From Lachnospiraceae bacterium (GTDB lineage Bacteria > Bacillota > Clostridia > Lachnospirales > Lachnospiraceae), in the NCBI GenBank assembly GCA_017442585.1, contig JAFRZM010000041.1:1-63187 (forward strand): a DNA stretch of 63,187 nucleotides, written 5' to 3'. The notes beneath the pieces were generated by a model. The model was given only the letters and a program-made list of their open reading frames with translations, was not told where the DNA came from and made no database searches. Shown here piece by piece: positions 8,386 through 17,964 of the stretch. Both the position numbers and the translations under genes were made by a program. How positions within the stretch are numbered: the first letter of the stretch is position 1; each line of letters starts with the position of its first letter.

Positions 8386-9318
8386 ATGAGCGATTTATTG
8401 AATGTGTCTTCGTCACCTCATGTTCGAAGCACTCTGACAACAAAAAAAGTAATGCTTTATGTAATAATCGCATTACTCCCGGCATGTTTCTTCGGAATAT
8501 ATAATTTCGGATTCAATGCCGCATTACTCATACTTGTAACAACTGCTTCATGTGTTGCAACAGAGTATGTATTTAATCTTATTACCAAAAGAAAACAGTC
8601 AATAAACGACCTTTCCGCTGTTGTAACAGGCATTCTTTTGGCTTTAAACTATCCGTCAACACTTCCGTGGTATTTGGCTATAATCGGCGGTATGTTTGCA
8701 ATATTCTTTGTCAAGATGGTATTTGGCGGTTTGGGACAAAACTTCATGAATCCTGCACTTGGTGCAAGATGCTTCATGGTAATATCTTTTGCAGGATATA
8801 TGACAAACTTCCCTGTAATTGATGAGGTTGCAACAGCTACGCCACTTGCAATGATAAAAGCAGGAGAGTCATACGACCTCTTTAAAATGTTCATTGGTAC
8901 AACTTCAGGTACTATCGGTGAAACAAGTGCATTAGCAATTCTTATCGGTGCGCTTTTCCTTGTTGCAACAGGAATCATCGATCTTACAATACCTGGTATT
9001 TATATTTTGAGTTTCAGTGCATTTATTCTTGTCTTTGGCGGAAGAGGATTTGACCTTACTTTCCTTCTGGCACATATACTTGGTGGCGGATTACTTCTTG
9101 GTGCCTTCTTTATGGCAACAGACTACGTAACAAGCCCAATTACAACAAAGGGAAGAATAATTTACGGTATAATTCTTGGTATTTTAACCGGATTATTCAG
9201 GATTTACGGTCAGTCAGCGGAAGGTGTATCTTTTGCGATTATCTTCTCAAACCTTCTCGTTCCGCTTATTGACAAGATTTCAATGCCTACACCATTTGGA
9301 TACGGAGGTAAGAAATAA
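8386..9318 (+). CDS. rnfD: Rnf electron transport complex subunit D
   Basis: A 310-residue integral membrane subunit with about eight to ten hydrophobic helices. The NATPLA-like flavinylation segment reads ATATPLAMIK (near residue 147), where FMN is expected on a threonine. Other conserved RnfD/NqrB features are FVKMVFGGLGQNFMNPALGA and AFFMATDYVTSPIT. AGGAGA precedes ATG 8386. Its stop overlaps the rnfG start region. Confidence 0.94.
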   Translation: MSDLLNVSSSPHVRSTLTTKKVMLYVIIALLPACFFGIYNFGFNAALLILVTTASCVATEYVFNLITKRKQSINDLSAVVTGILLALNYPSTLPWYLAIIGGMFAIFFVKMVFGGLGQNFMNPALGARCFMVISFAGYMTNFPVIDEVATATPLAMIKAGESYDLFKMFIGTTSGTIGETSALAILIGALFLVATGIIDLTIPGIYILSFSAFILVFGGRGFDLTFLLAHILGGGLLLGAFFMATDYVTSPITTKGRIIYGIILGILTGLFRIYGQSAEGVSFAIIFSNLLVPLIDKISMPTPFGYGGKK

Positions 9319-9941
9319 TGAAAAGAATTATAAACGATACATTACGTATCTTCCTTATAACACTTATCTCCGGACTTATGCTCGGCCTTGTATATGAAGT
9401 TACAAAAGAGCCGATTAAAGAAGCAAATGATAATGCAAAAAGAGAAAGTTTGGAGAAAGTCTTCCCTGATGCATCTGCTTATTCAGATCCATGTGATATT
9501 GAAAATACGGAAGAATTATTTAAACAATATGATCTTGAAGGCGTAAGGATAGACGAGGTTATATCGTGTTTTGAAGCTACATCTTCAACAGGTTGGCCTT
9601 TAGGATATTGTATTACCGCAACATCATCTAAGGGCTATGGCGGTGACATTACCGTTATGGTAGGTATTAGCCGTGATAAAGGTACAGTATTAGGTATATC
9701 AATTCTTTCTCTCGATGAGACTCCGGGTCTTGGTATGAAGTCCACCGAGGAAGCATTTTACGGACAGTACTCAAAGGAAAATTACATCGGCTTATTCAAC
9801 GTAACAAAGACCGGTGCAAAAGCCGAAAACGAGATTGATGCAATTTCCGGAGCAACAAAAACATCTCGTGCCGTAACAGATGCTGTAAACGCTGCTGTTG
9901 CGTACTACATGAACTTTTTAGCTGAAGGAGGTACAAAATAA
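9318..9941 (+). CDS. rnfG: Rnf electron transport complex subunit G
   Basis: A 207-residue single-span membrane protein with an extracytoplasmic FMN-binding domain. One N-terminal helix (about residues 8-26) is followed by the FMN_bind domain containing DETPGLGMKST and the flavinylation motif SGATKT near residue 178, where FMN is covalently linked to the last threonine in this family. GGAGG at 9305-9309 supports the start. Confidence 0.94.
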   Translation: MKRIINDTLRIFLITLISGLMLGLVYEVTKEPIKEANDNAKRESLEKVFPDASAYSDPCDIENTEELFKQYDLEGVRIDEVISCFEATSSTGWPLGYCITATSSKGYGGDITVMVGISRDKGTVLGISILSLDETPGLGMKSTEEAFYGQYSKENYIGLFNVTKTGAKAENEIDAISGATKTSRAVTDAVNAAVAYYMNFLAEGGTK

Positions 9942-10693
9942 TGAATAAACCTCTGGAGAGATTATATAACGGTATCATAAAAGAAAATCCTACATTCGTT
10001 CTTATGCTTGGTATGTGTCCAACTTTAGCGGTTACAACATCTGCATTAAACGGTCTTGGTATGGGACTTTCAACGACAATGGTACTTGCACTTTCAAACC
10101 TTCTTATTTCGCTTTTAAGAAAGGTTATAACCGACAGAATCAGAGTTCCATCCTTTATAGTTATAGTTGCATCATTCGTTACAATGGTACAGTTCCTTGT
10201 TCAGGCATATGTACCGACAATATATGATGCGCTTGGAATTTATATTCCGCTTATAGTTGTTAACTGTATAATCTTAGGCCGTGCTGAAAGTTACGCGTCA
10301 AAGAATCCTCCGATACCGTCATTCTTTGATGGACTTGGAATGGGTCTTGGATTTACATGTTCAATTACAATAATCGGTGCGGTAAGAGAACTTATCGGTG
10401 CCGGTACAGTTTTGGGTCAGCATATAATTCCGATTAAAGATGTTGCAACAAACACCAACGGATATATACCGATATCAATAATCGTTCTTGCACCGGGTGC
10501 TTTCTTTGTTCTCGGAATAATAATGGCGATTATTAATCGAATTCATTTAAATCAGGCCAAGAAGGGCATGAGAACATATGAAACATCAGGATGCAAGGGC
10601 TCATGTATGTCTTGTTCTCAGTCAAGAGTCTGTTTGAATTCAGTAAATAAAACCGACGAGAAGAGCAGCTATAATATTAACGCTAACGAATAA
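9941..10693 (+). CDS. rnfE: Rnf electron transport complex subunit E with Cys-rich tail
   Basis: A 250-residue, six-helix membrane subunit paired with RnfA. LGMCPTLAVT (near residue 27) and VVNCIILG (near 104) carry the cysteines that, with those of RnfA, hold the intramembrane [2Fe-2S] cluster in this family. The C-terminus adds about 40 polar residues with C218, C222, C225 and C231 (C-x3-C-x2-C-x5-C), beyond the conserved core. GGAGG at 9929-9933 serves ATG 9941, which overlaps the rnfG stop by one base. Confidence 0.93.
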   Translation: MNKPLERLYNGIIKENPTFVLMLGMCPTLAVTTSALNGLGMGLSTTMVLALSNLLISLLRKVITDRIRVPSFIVIVASFVTMVQFLVQAYVPTIYDALGIYIPLIVVNCIILGRAESYASKNPPIPSFFDGLGMGLGFTCSITIIGAVRELIGAGTVLGQHIIPIKDVATNTNGYIPISIIVLAPGAFFVLGIIMAIINRIHLNQAKKGMRTYETSGCKGSCMSCSQSRVCLNSVNKTDEKSSYNINANE

Positions 10694-10710
10694 TAGAAAG
10701 GAGTAAGATC

Positions 10711-11286
10711 ATGAAAACATTATTACTTGTGACTTTAGGTGCGGCAATAGTTAATAACGTTGTCTTAAGCCAGTTCTTAGGTCTTTGTCCTTTCCTTGGC
10801 GTATCAAAGAAGGTTAAGACTGCCGCAGGTATGGGTGGTGCAGTTATTTTCGTAATGACACTTGCATCCCTTGTCTGCTCACTTATTGAATACTTTATTT
10901 TAAAACCTGCAAACCTGGAATACTTAAGCACGATTGTGTTTATTCTCATTATTGCTGCTTTGGTACAGTTTGTAGAAATGTTCTTAAAGAAAAATGTAAA
11001 GTCTCTTTACAATGCATTAGGCGTTTACTTACCGCTTATAACCACAAACTGTGCGGTACTTGGTATTGCATTAAAGAACGCTCAGCTTGGATATAACATT
11101 TTATATTCAACACTTAACGGTACATTCACTGCCGTTGGTTTTGCAATTGCAATAATAATTATGGCCGGCATCAGAGAGAAGATTGAATATAACGATTATC
11201 CTGAAAGCTTTAAAGGTCAGGCTTCTGTGCTTATAGCCGCAGGCCTTATGGCTATTGCTTTCTTCGGATTTTCCGGTTTGATATAA
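10711..11286 (+). CDS. rnfA: Rnf electron transport complex subunit A
   Basis: A 191-residue six-helix membrane subunit, the partner of RnfE. The conserved cluster cysteines are in LGLCPFLGVS (near residue 25) and TTNCAVLGIA (near 112), with the invariant AAIVNNVVLSQ near the start. Length is typical for RnfA/NqrE. GAAAGGAG precedes ATG 10711, and the gene ends 7 nt before rnfB. Confidence 0.95.
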   Translation: MKTLLLVTLGAAIVNNVVLSQFLGLCPFLGVSKKVKTAAGMGGAVIFVMTLASLVCSLIEYFILKPANLEYLSTIVFILIIAALVQFVEMFLKKNVKSLYNALGVYLPLITTNCAVLGIALKNAQLGYNILYSTLNGTFTAVGFAIAIIIMAGIREKIEYNDYPESFKGQASVLIAAGLMAIAFFGFSGLI

Positions 11287-11293
11287 GGAGGAT

Positions 11294-12082
11294 ATGATGA
11301 CAGGAATTATAATAGCAGGCGTTCTTATCGCTGCAGTAGGTCTTTTCATCGGAATATTCTTAGGAATAGCCGGAAAGAAGTTTGAAATTTTGGTTGATGA
11401 AAAAGAAGAGAAGATTTTAGAAGCATTGCCGGGTAACAACTGTGGCGGATGCGGATATCCGGGTTGTGCAGGTCTTGCTGCCGCAATAGCCAAAGGCGAA
11501 GAGCCTTGCAACAAATGTCCTGTAGGCGGAAATAAAGTAGGCCGCATCATCGGTGACATTATGGGTGTTTATGTTGCAGATCAAAAACGCCAGGTTGCAT
11601 TTGTTCAGTGTGCGGGAACTTGCGAAAAAGCTCCAAATAATTATAATTATTATGGAAGACTTGATTGCGCATTTGCATATAAAGTACCGGGAATGGGTCC
11701 TAAAGCATGTGATCACGGATGTCTCGGATACGGTAATTGTACAAAGGTATGTGAATTCGACGCAATACATATTATCGACGGCATTTCCGTTGTTGATAAA
11801 GAAGCATGTATGGGATGCGGCAAGTGTATAAATGAATGTCCGTTCCACCTTATCACACTTGTTCCTTATGATGCAAAGCACATCGTACATTGCTCTAGCA
11901 CGGATATAGGAAAGAAAGTTAATGAAGTATGCTCTGTCGGATGTATAGCATGTAAAATTTGCGAGAAGAACTGTCCGGCAGATGCAATTCATGTAGTTGA
12001 TAATATTGCACGTATCGATCAGGACAAATGTACACAGTGCGGTATCTGTGCTGAAAAGTGTCCGAAACATGCAATACTTTGA
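11294..12082 (+). CDS. rnfB: Rnf electron transport complex subunit B
   Basis: A 262-residue ferredoxin-like entry point of the complex. One N-terminal helix (about 4-24) anchors it. A [4Fe-4S] domain follows with NNCGGCGYPGCAGL and EPCNKCP, then a row of C-terminal cluster motifs: GNCTKVCEFDAI, CMGCGKCINECP, CIACKICEKNCP and CTQCGICAEKCP. These carry electrons from reduced ferredoxin toward the membrane subunits. AAGGAGG precedes ATG 11294. There is no terminator before miaB, so read-through is likely. Confidence 0.95.
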   Translation: MMTGIIIAGVLIAAVGLFIGIFLGIAGKKFEILVDEKEEKILEALPGNNCGGCGYPGCAGLAAAIAKGEEPCNKCPVGGNKVGRIIGDIMGVYVADQKRQVAFVQCAGTCEKAPNNYNYYGRLDCAFAYKVPGMGPKACDHGCLGYGNCTKVCEFDAIHIIDGISVVDKEACMGCGKCINECPFHLITLVPYDAKHIVHCSSTDIGKKVNEVCSVGCIACKICEKNCPADAIHVVDNIARIDQDKCTQCGICAEKCPKHAIL

Positions 12083-12100
12083 TGGTTTGGTTTATATTTT

Positions 12101-13555
12101 ATGAGTAAGAAACTTATAGTAAACAAAATACTCTATGATATACTTGAAAATGCTCCTGAAGAGGAAATAACTCGTCAGGAGTATTTCATAGAGCAATTAA
12201 AAGAATATGTGGCAACAAAGGAAAAAGTGCTTAACCGTAAGCTTAAGTATATTATAAACACCTTTGGTTGCCAGATGAACGCCAGAGATTCCGAAAAAAT
12301 TTCCGGCATACTTGAAAGTGCGGGTTTTATGCCTTCCGATGATGAAAAGCACGCGGACTTTGTGTTATATAACACCTGTACCGTAAGAGAAAATGCCAAC
12401 AATAAAGTGTACGGGAGACTTGGGTATCTTAATTCATTAAAGCAAAAGAATCCTGATATGATAATTGCTTTATGCGGTTGTATGATGCAGGAAGAAAATG
12501 TACGCGAAAAGATTAAAACGACCTATCGCTTTGTAGATCTGGTATTCGGAACGCATAATATATTTAAGTTTGCAGAACTTCTCGTTTCATCTATCTATAC
12601 CAATAAACAGGTTATGGAAGTATGGGACAAAACAGATAAAATTGTAGAAGAGTTACCTATAGTACGTAAGTATTCATATAAATCAGGCGTAAATATAATG
12701 TTTGGTTGCGATAACTTCTGTTCTTACTGTATAGTACCATATGTACGTGGTCGTGAACGAAGCCGAAAAAGCGAAGATATCATAAATGAGATTAAAAAAC
12801 TTATAAGCGACGGTGTAACCGAGATAATGCTCCTTGGTCAAAATGTTAACTCTTACGGAAAAGGTCTCGATGAAAAAATTACCTTTGCCGAGCTTTTGGA
12901 TAGAATAGCTAAAATCGAAGGATTAAAGCGTATCCGTTTTATGACATCGCATCCGAAGGATTTATCTGATGAACTAATAGATGTAATTGCAAAGCATGAT
13001 AATATCTGCAAGCATTTTCATCTTCCGGTACAATCAGGTAGTACACGCGTTTTAACGGAAATGAATCGTCATTATACAAGAGAGCAGTATTTGGCGCTCG
13101 TAGATAAAATACGTGCCAAAATCCCAAATATCGCGCTCACAACGGATATTATTGTGGGCTTCCCGGGAGAAACCGAAGAAGAATTTGAAGAAACATTAGA
13201 TCTCGTAAAGCGTGTACGTTATGATTCCGCTTTTACCTTTATCTATTCAAAAAGAACCGGTACAAGAGCTGCATTAATGGAAGATCAGATTCCCGAAGAT
13301 GTTGTATCAAAGCGATTTGACCGATTATTAAAGGAAGTCCAAAAGATTTCTGAAGAAAAAGCTAAAGAACTTACCGGTAAGACTGTCGAAGTTTTGATTG
13401 AAGAAGAAAACGAAAAAGAAGAAGGTTTCCTTACCGGACGTCTTGAGAATAACTCGGTAGTTCATTTTAAGGGAGATAAGACGCTTATCGGTTCATATAA
13501 AAATGTGCATCTTGATGAATGTAAGGGCTTTTATTATATAGGTACCTTGCAGTAA
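12101..13555 (+). CDS. miaB: tRNA-2-methylthio-N6-dimethylallyladenosine synthase
   Basis: A 484-residue radical-SAM methylthiotransferase acting on i6A37 of tRNA. It has an N-terminal UPF0004 cluster domain (FGCQMNARDSEKI, NTCTVRENANNK, ALCGCMMQ), a radical-SAM motif GCDNFCSYCIVPYVRGRERS near residue 203, and a C-terminal TRAM domain. An about 45-residue N-terminal extension precedes the core. The start at ATG 12101 has only a weak upstream site (GATGG), so translation may depend on coupling to rnfB 18 nt upstream. Confidence 0.95.
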   Translation: MSKKLIVNKILYDILENAPEEEITRQEYFIEQLKEYVATKEKVLNRKLKYIINTFGCQMNARDSEKISGILESAGFMPSDDEKHADFVLYNTCTVRENANNKVYGRLGYLNSLKQKNPDMIIALCGCMMQEENVREKIKTTYRFVDLVFGTHNIFKFAELLVSSIYTNKQVMEVWDKTDKIVEELPIVRKYSYKSGVNIMFGCDNFCSYCIVPYVRGRERSRKSEDIINEIKKLISDGVTEIMLLGQNVNSYGKGLDEKITFAELLDRIAKIEGLKRIRFMTSHPKDLSDELIDVIAKHDNICKHFHLPVQSGSTRVLTEMNRHYTREQYLALVDKIRAKIPNIALTTDIIVGFPGETEEEFEETLDLVKRVRYDSAFTFIYSKRTGTRAALMEDQIPEDVVSKRFDRLLKEVQKISEEKAKELTGKTVEVLIEEENEKEEGFLTGRLENNSVVHFKGDKTLIGSYKNVHLDECKGFYYIGTLQ

Positions 13556-13572
13556 GTAAATAGGAGATTAAT

Positions 13573-14172
13573 ATGTATTCATTCTTACAGGGCTTTGTAG
13601 ATGAAATAATCGATAATGAATTGATACTTAACGTAAACAATATCGGTTACAGTATATTTATTCCAAAATCAATTATAAGCGAACTTCCGGACAAAAATAC
13701 AGAAGTTCGTTTATATACTTATTTTGTTGTTCGTGAAGATGCAAATGTATTGTATGGATTTTTGACTAAGGAAGACCGCGAGCTTTTTAAAAAAATGCTT
13801 ACAGTTAATTCTTTGGGTCCGAAGGGGGCACTTTCCATACTTTCTGTTATGTCGTCAAACGAACTTATGCTTGCGATTATGAATAACGATGACGAATCCA
13901 TAAGCAAAGCCCCTGGTATCGGTAAAAAGACAGCTCAAAAACTCATCCTGGAATTAAAGGATAAACTTGATTTTGAAGAGGCAATCTTAAATATATCCTC
14001 AAAGAAGCTTTCTCCTTCACTAATTGCGGCTAAAGAAGATGCGATTGCAGCTCTGACTGCTTTGGGTTATACTGAAAAGGAAGTCAAAAAAGCCATATCC
14101 GATATGGATCTTACCGATGATATGACAAGTGAAAGCATATTGAAGAAAGCTTTGATTGCACTATCTTTTTAG
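13573..14172 (+). CDS. ruvA: Holliday junction branch migration protein RuvA
   Basis: A 199-residue junction-binding subunit that loads RuvB. An N-terminal OB fold (about 1-62) is followed by helix-hairpin-helix repeats (LTVNSLGPKGALSIL and APGIGKKTAQKLILELKDK) and a C-terminal three-helix domain (about 150-199, AIAALTALGYTEKEVKKAI) that contacts RuvB. Length is normal. AGGAGA precedes ATG 13573. It is followed 16 nt later by ruvB, and no SOS box is visible upstream. Confidence 0.95.
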   Translation: MYSFLQGFVDEIIDNELILNVNNIGYSIFIPKSIISELPDKNTEVRLYTYFVVREDANVLYGFLTKEDRELFKKMLTVNSLGPKGALSILSVMSSNELMLAIMNNDDESISKAPGIGKKTAQKLILELKDKLDFEEAILNISSKKLSPSLIAAKEDAIAALTALGYTEKEVKKAISDMDLTDDMTSESILKKALIALSF

Positions 14173-14188
14173 ATTTAAGAGGTTATAA

Positions 14189-15199
14189 ATGGAAAAGCGA
14201 ATCATTGAAACCGAGATTACAAGAGAAGAAGACCGAACCGAAAATTCGCTGAGACCCAAATTCTTGTCTGAATATATAGGACAGAATAAAGTCAAAGAGA
14301 ATATGAAAATTGCGATAGAAGCCGCCAAAATGCGAAAAGAAGCATTGGATCACTGCCTTTTTTACGGACCTCCGGGACTTGGTAAGACTACAATTGCATA
14401 TATTATTGCAAACGAAATGAACGTTAATATAAAAATCACTTCAGGTCCTGCCATTCAAAAGCCTGGTGATATGGCTGCAATATTAAGTTCATTGCAGGAA
14501 GGCGATATTCTTTTTGTAGACGAAATACATCGCCTTTCACGTGAAATAGAAGAAGTATTATATCCTGCGATGGAAGATTTTGCAATTGATATCATGATTG
14601 GTAAAGGCACCGCAGTTAAATCCGTACATTTGGATTTGCCGCATTTTACTTTGATCGGTGCTACTACAAGAGCAGGAATGCTTTCGGCGCCGCTTCGTGA
14701 CAGATTTGGTGTAATAAACCACCTTGATTTTTATTCTCCCGAAGAGTTACAAACAATTATTAAAGCATCCGCCCAAAAGATTGATGTCAAAATCGAAGAT
14801 TCCGGTGCCCTTGAGCTTGCAAAAAGATCAAGAGGTACACCACGTCTTGCAAACAGGCTTCTTAAACGCGTAAGAGATTATGCGGCAGTTATGTCTGACG
14901 GGGTTATAACAAGAGAAATTGCCGATGAATCTTTAAATAAGCTTGATATCGACGAACTTGGTCTTGACCGAAATGATAAGACTATTCTTTTAACGCTTAT
15001 TGATAAGTTTAACGGCGGGCCTTTAGGTCTTGAAACTATGGCGGCATCAATCGGTGAAGATGCCGGTACAATAGAAGATGTATATGAACCGTATCTTTTA
15101 AAAAACGGATTCATTCAAAGGACTCCGCGTGGCAGAATTGCGATGCCTATAGCCTTTGAACATTTTAAAAGACCTATTCCGGATAATTACAATAATTAA
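14189..15199 (+). CDS. ruvB: Holliday junction branch migration ATPase RuvB
   Basis: A 336-residue AAA+ motor. [18 protein letters not shown] near residue 22 is the conserved entry. Walker A is [10 protein letters not shown], Walker B is [11 protein letters not shown], sensor 1 is [19 protein letters not shown], and a C-terminal winged helix contacts DNA. AAGAGG precedes ATG 14189. Last gene of the rnf-miaB-ruvAB run; a separate promoter for zapA follows. Confidence 0.96.
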   Translation: MEKRIIETEITREEDRTENSLRPKFLSEYIGQNKVKENMKIAIEAAKMRKEALDHCLFYGPPGLGKTTIAYIIANEMNVNIKITSGPAIQKPGDMAAILSSLQEGDILFVDEIHRLSREIEEVLYPAMEDFAIDIMIGKGTAVKSVHLDLPHFTLIGATTRAGMLSAPLRDRFGVINHLDFYSPEELQTIIKASAQKIDVKIEDSGALELAKRSRGTPRLANRLLKRVRDYAAVMSDGVITREIADESLNKLDIDELGLDRNDKTILLTLIDKFNGGPLGLETMAASIGEDAGTIEDVYEPYLLKNGFIQRTPRGRIAMPIAFEHFKRPIPDNYNN

Positions 15200-15207
15200 A
15201 TTACATA

Positions 15208-15236
15208 TTGTAAATTGTGGGTTTTGCGTATATAAT
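15208..15236 (+). promoter_or_regulatory. Promoter for zapA and the U32 gene
   Basis: TTGTAA at 15208-15213, a 17-nt spacer and a perfect TATAAT at 15231-15236, about 40 nt before the zapA start. Confidence 0.75.
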
Positions 15237-15277
15237 ATACTATATGTAGTGGATTATTATATTAAGGTGGGTCATAT

Positions 15278-15691
15278 ATGGCAACTAAGATTAGTGCAGA
15301 CGTGCTGATTGGCGGTAAAGTATATACATTAAGCGGCTATGAAAGTGAAGAGTACTTTCAGAAGGTTGCTTCATACTTAAATAAAAAGATTGATGAGATG
15401 GTTACCGGGCTTGACGGATATAACCGTCTTCCTCAGGATACCAAATCACTTCTTTTAGAGCTCAATCTTGCTGATGATTACTTTAAATCCAAAGAGCGTG
15501 TCGAAGAATTGGAAGCAGATCTTAATGATTATAAGCAGAATCAATCCGATATGAAGCATGAGCTTATTGCCTTGCAGATAAAAATGGATACATTAAAGGA
15601 CTCCATAGTTGAGCTTGAAAACAAAAACAAAGAACTGCTTTTAAACAAAGAACAGCTTGAAGCAGCATTGGATAATAAATTATTAGGTTAG
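15278..15691 (+). CDS. zapA: ZapA-like cell division protein
   Basis: A 137-residue FtsZ-associated protein. The N-terminal ZapA globular domain (about 1-70) contains ISADVLIGGKVYTLSG and ASYLNKKIDEM; the remainder is a coiled coil (about 75-135). ZapA dimers or tetramers bundle FtsZ filaments at midcell. AAGGTGG precedes ATG 15278. A strong terminator follows directly, so the U32 gene needs read-through. Confidence 0.88.
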   Translation: MATKISADVLIGGKVYTLSGYESEEYFQKVASYLNKKIDEMVTGLDGYNRLPQDTKSLLLELNLADDYFKSKERVEELEADLNDYKQNQSDMKHELIALQIKMDTLKDSIVELENKNKELLLNKEQLEAALDNKLLG

Positions 15692-15698
15692 ACAGATA

Positions 15699-15732
15699 CT
15701 CCATTTTTCATATCTTGAAAAATGGAGTTTTT
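15699..15732 (+). terminator. Terminator after zapA
   Basis: A perfect 12-bp stem (15699-15710 with 15716-15727, 5-nt loop) followed by five Ts. It sits only 3 nt before the ribosome binding site of the U32 gene, so it may act as a partial attenuator. Confidence 0.85.
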
Positions 15733-15743
15733 ACGAGGTGGAT

Positions 15744-17885
15744 ATGATAGAATTACTTGCTCCTGCAGGAAATATAGATACATTTTATGCAGTTATTAAC
15801 GCCGGATGTGACGCAGTATATGTCGGCGGCCCAAAATTCGGTGCAAGAGCATTTGCTAAGAATTTTACCGAAGAAGAACTTGTATCTGCCATTAAATATG
15901 CCAATCTTCATGGCAAGAAAGTCTATATGACTTTTAATATCTTGCTTAAAGATTCTGAATTTCTAAATGGTCTTAATATGCTTATCCCGTTTTATGAAGC
16001 CGGTTTACACGCTGTAATTATTCAGGATCTCGGGCTTATTCCGTACTTGAGAGAATATTTTCCTGGATTAGAAATTCATGCAAGTACACAGATGTCTGTA
16101 TCAAACGTGGACGGAGCAAGATTTCTTAAAAAAGAGGGCGTGTGTCGTGTTGTTACGTCGCGTGAGCTTTCATTAAAAGAGATTAAAAAGATAAAAGACG
16201 AAACAGGTGTTGAAATTGAGTCGTTTATTCACGGTGCGCTTTGTTATTCTTATTCGGGTCAATGTCTTTTAAGTTCGTTTATAGGAGGACGATCCGGTAA
16301 CAGAGGTCGTTGTGCACAGCCATGCAGACTTCCTTATAAAGTCACAGACGAAAACGGTAGTGTTTTAAACGATTACTCTGAAGTCATAAGCATGAAGGAT
16401 CTTTGTACAATTAATTTACTTCCTGATATCATAAAAGCAGGTGTTACCTCTTTGAAAATAGAGGGACGTATGAAAAAAGCTTCGTATGCTTATACAGTAA
16501 CAAAAATATACAGATACTACCTCGACATGTTTGAAAAAACAGGTTCAATTAAGGTTACAAGAAATGACTTTAACGAACTTATGGCCTCAGGCAACCGAAA
16601 TGGCTTTACGAAGGGATATTATAACGAATACAACGGACGCGATATGATAACCTTAAACGGCGCCGCGCACGAAAGCCGTGACGGCGAGCTTGATGAGGCA
16701 GTAATTTGCAGGAAAAAGCAACTACCGATAAAGATTCTTGCGGATTTTTCTTTGGAAAATGACAACATTAAGGTTTTATATAATGACAATATAATTGCTG
16801 ATGTGTCAGATAGCATCACTGAAAAAGCATTGAATAAAGCAATGGATGTTGACGCCTTTAAAAAGCAGCTTAAAAAGACCGGTGATTCGTGCTTTGAAAT
16901 AGATAATGACGAAGATATTTTAATTACAATAACCGGAGAATTATTTGTTCCTGTATCAAAATTAAATGAATTCCGTAGAAAAGCTTTTTCTATCGCTAAA
17001 GAAACTCTTTTAAACAAAACATACAGAACTTTTAATAAAAATTTACCAAGTAAAAATGCATCATCAAATAAGCCTGTAACGCAGCGCGTTTCTCTATACT
17101 CATACTATAATGAAATTCCTTTTTCTATACTCGATAGGGAATACGTAAACAGAGTATATGTTGACCTTGCATGTTTTAATGATAAGGCTAAAAGTTTAAT
17201 TAAAAAATGCAATGAATTTGGTATTCCGGTATATCTGGCGTTGCCATACGTACTTAGAGAAAGAAATAAGACGACATTTAATAATATATTAAGTAGCATC
17301 GATCCATCTTCATATGAAGGCTTTTTAGTACGCACAATCGATTCGTATGCCTTTATAGAAAAAACATATCCGGATAAAAGAATAGTTACCGACAGCACTT
17401 TATATACGTTTTCATCATATTCAAACGAATATGTATCAAGTTTTAATAACATAACTGCAACTACCATGCCCATTGAATTAAGCGAAAAAGAGATTGACAA
17501 TAGAAGCGCTTTTTTCTCGGAAATAATCTCTTACGGATATGTTCCTGCAATGATTACGGCAAATTGTATTAATAACACTGCAAACGGGTGCGAAAATAAA
17601 GAGCGTCTTATATATATGACTGACAAGAAGGGCTTTAAATTCCCTGTATTAAACAGATGCGTATATTGTACGAATCTCATATTTAACAGCGCGCCGATTT
17701 TAATATTCAATAAGAAAGTCAATCTTCCTTCAGTAGAATCCTTTAGATTGTCATTTCTTAATGAGACAAAAGAAGAAATTGAAAACATCTTCAAATTATG
17801 CTTAAAAAACGTCTTTGGTATTAAGGTAGATGCTTACGAGATAAAAGATTTTACAAGGCAACACTTTAAAAACGGCTGTGAATAA
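15744..17885 (+). CDS. U32 family peptidase-like protein (RlhA/TrhP-type)
   Basis: A 713-residue U32-family protein. The N-terminal TIM-barrel-like part holds IELLAPAGN, DAVYVGGPKFGARA and HASTQMSVSN. The U32 signature near residue 163 is rich in cysteine (IHGALCYSYSGQC and RGRCAQPCRLPY), consistent with an Fe-S site. The C-terminal about 300 residues resemble the DUF3656 extension of large U32 proteins. Such proteins hydroxylate rRNA or tRNA in other bacteria (RlhA, TrhP), so RNA modification is more likely than proteolysis here. I chose ATG 15744, 3 nt after GAGGTG, over an in-frame GTG at 15738. Confidence 0.85.
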   Translation: MIELLAPAGNIDTFYAVINAGCDAVYVGGPKFGARAFAKNFTEEELVSAIKYANLHGKKVYMTFNILLKDSEFLNGLNMLIPFYEAGLHAVIIQDLGLIPYLREYFPGLEIHASTQMSVSNVDGARFLKKEGVCRVVTSRELSLKEIKKIKDETGVEIESFIHGALCYSYSGQCLLSSFIGGRSGNRGRCAQPCRLPYKVTDENGSVLNDYSEVISMKDLCTINLLPDIIKAGVTSLKIEGRMKKASYAYTVTKIYRYYLDMFEKTGSIKVTRNDFNELMASGNRNGFTKGYYNEYNGRDMITLNGAAHESRDGELDEAVICRKKQLPIKILADFSLENDNIKVLYNDNIIADVSDSITEKALNKAMDVDAFKKQLKKTGDSCFEIDNDEDILITITGELFVPVSKLNEFRRKAFSIAKETLLNKTYRTFNKNLPSKNASSNKPVTQRVSLYSYYNEIPFSILDREYVNRVYVDLACFNDKAKSLIKKCNEFGIPVYLALPYVLRERNKTTFNNILSSIDPSSYEGFLVRTIDSYAFIEKTYPDKRIVTDSTLYTFSSYSNEYVSSFNNITATTMPIELSEKEIDNRSAFFSEIISYGYVPAMITANCINNTANGCENKERLIYMTDKKGFKFPVLNRCVYCTNLIFNSAPILIFNKKVNLPSVESFRLSFLNETKEEIENIFKLCLKNVFGIKVDAYEIKDFTRQHFKNGCE

Positions 17886-17900
17886 TTACAAAAATATGGT

Positions 17901-17925
17901 ATAACAGCTTCAAAGAAGCTGTTAT
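17901..17925 (+). terminator. Hairpin after the U32 gene, no T tract
   Basis: A perfect 10-bp stem (ATAACAGCTT with AAGCTGTTAT, 5-nt loop) lies 16 nt past the stop. No T run follows, so it may protect or process the 3' end rather than terminate. Confidence 0.5.
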
Positions 17926-17936
17926 CGCATTCGCTC

Positions 17937-17964
17937 GTAATATGAGCACAAGTGCTCGCATTAC
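17937..17964. repeat. Intergenic palindrome
   Basis: GTAAT-AT-GAGCAC-AA-GTGCTC-GC-ATTAC: two stacked helices separated by a 2x2 internal loop. It is flanked by similar 12-mers beginning CGCATT at 17926 and 17958. It lies between the U32 gene and the Nudix gene; function unknown. Confidence 0.55.

Noticed and set aside
11417-12070. Long antisense open frame (217 codons) across rnfB
   Set aside because: Its composition is explained by reading the cysteine-rich rnfB backwards; no start signal or protein family features.
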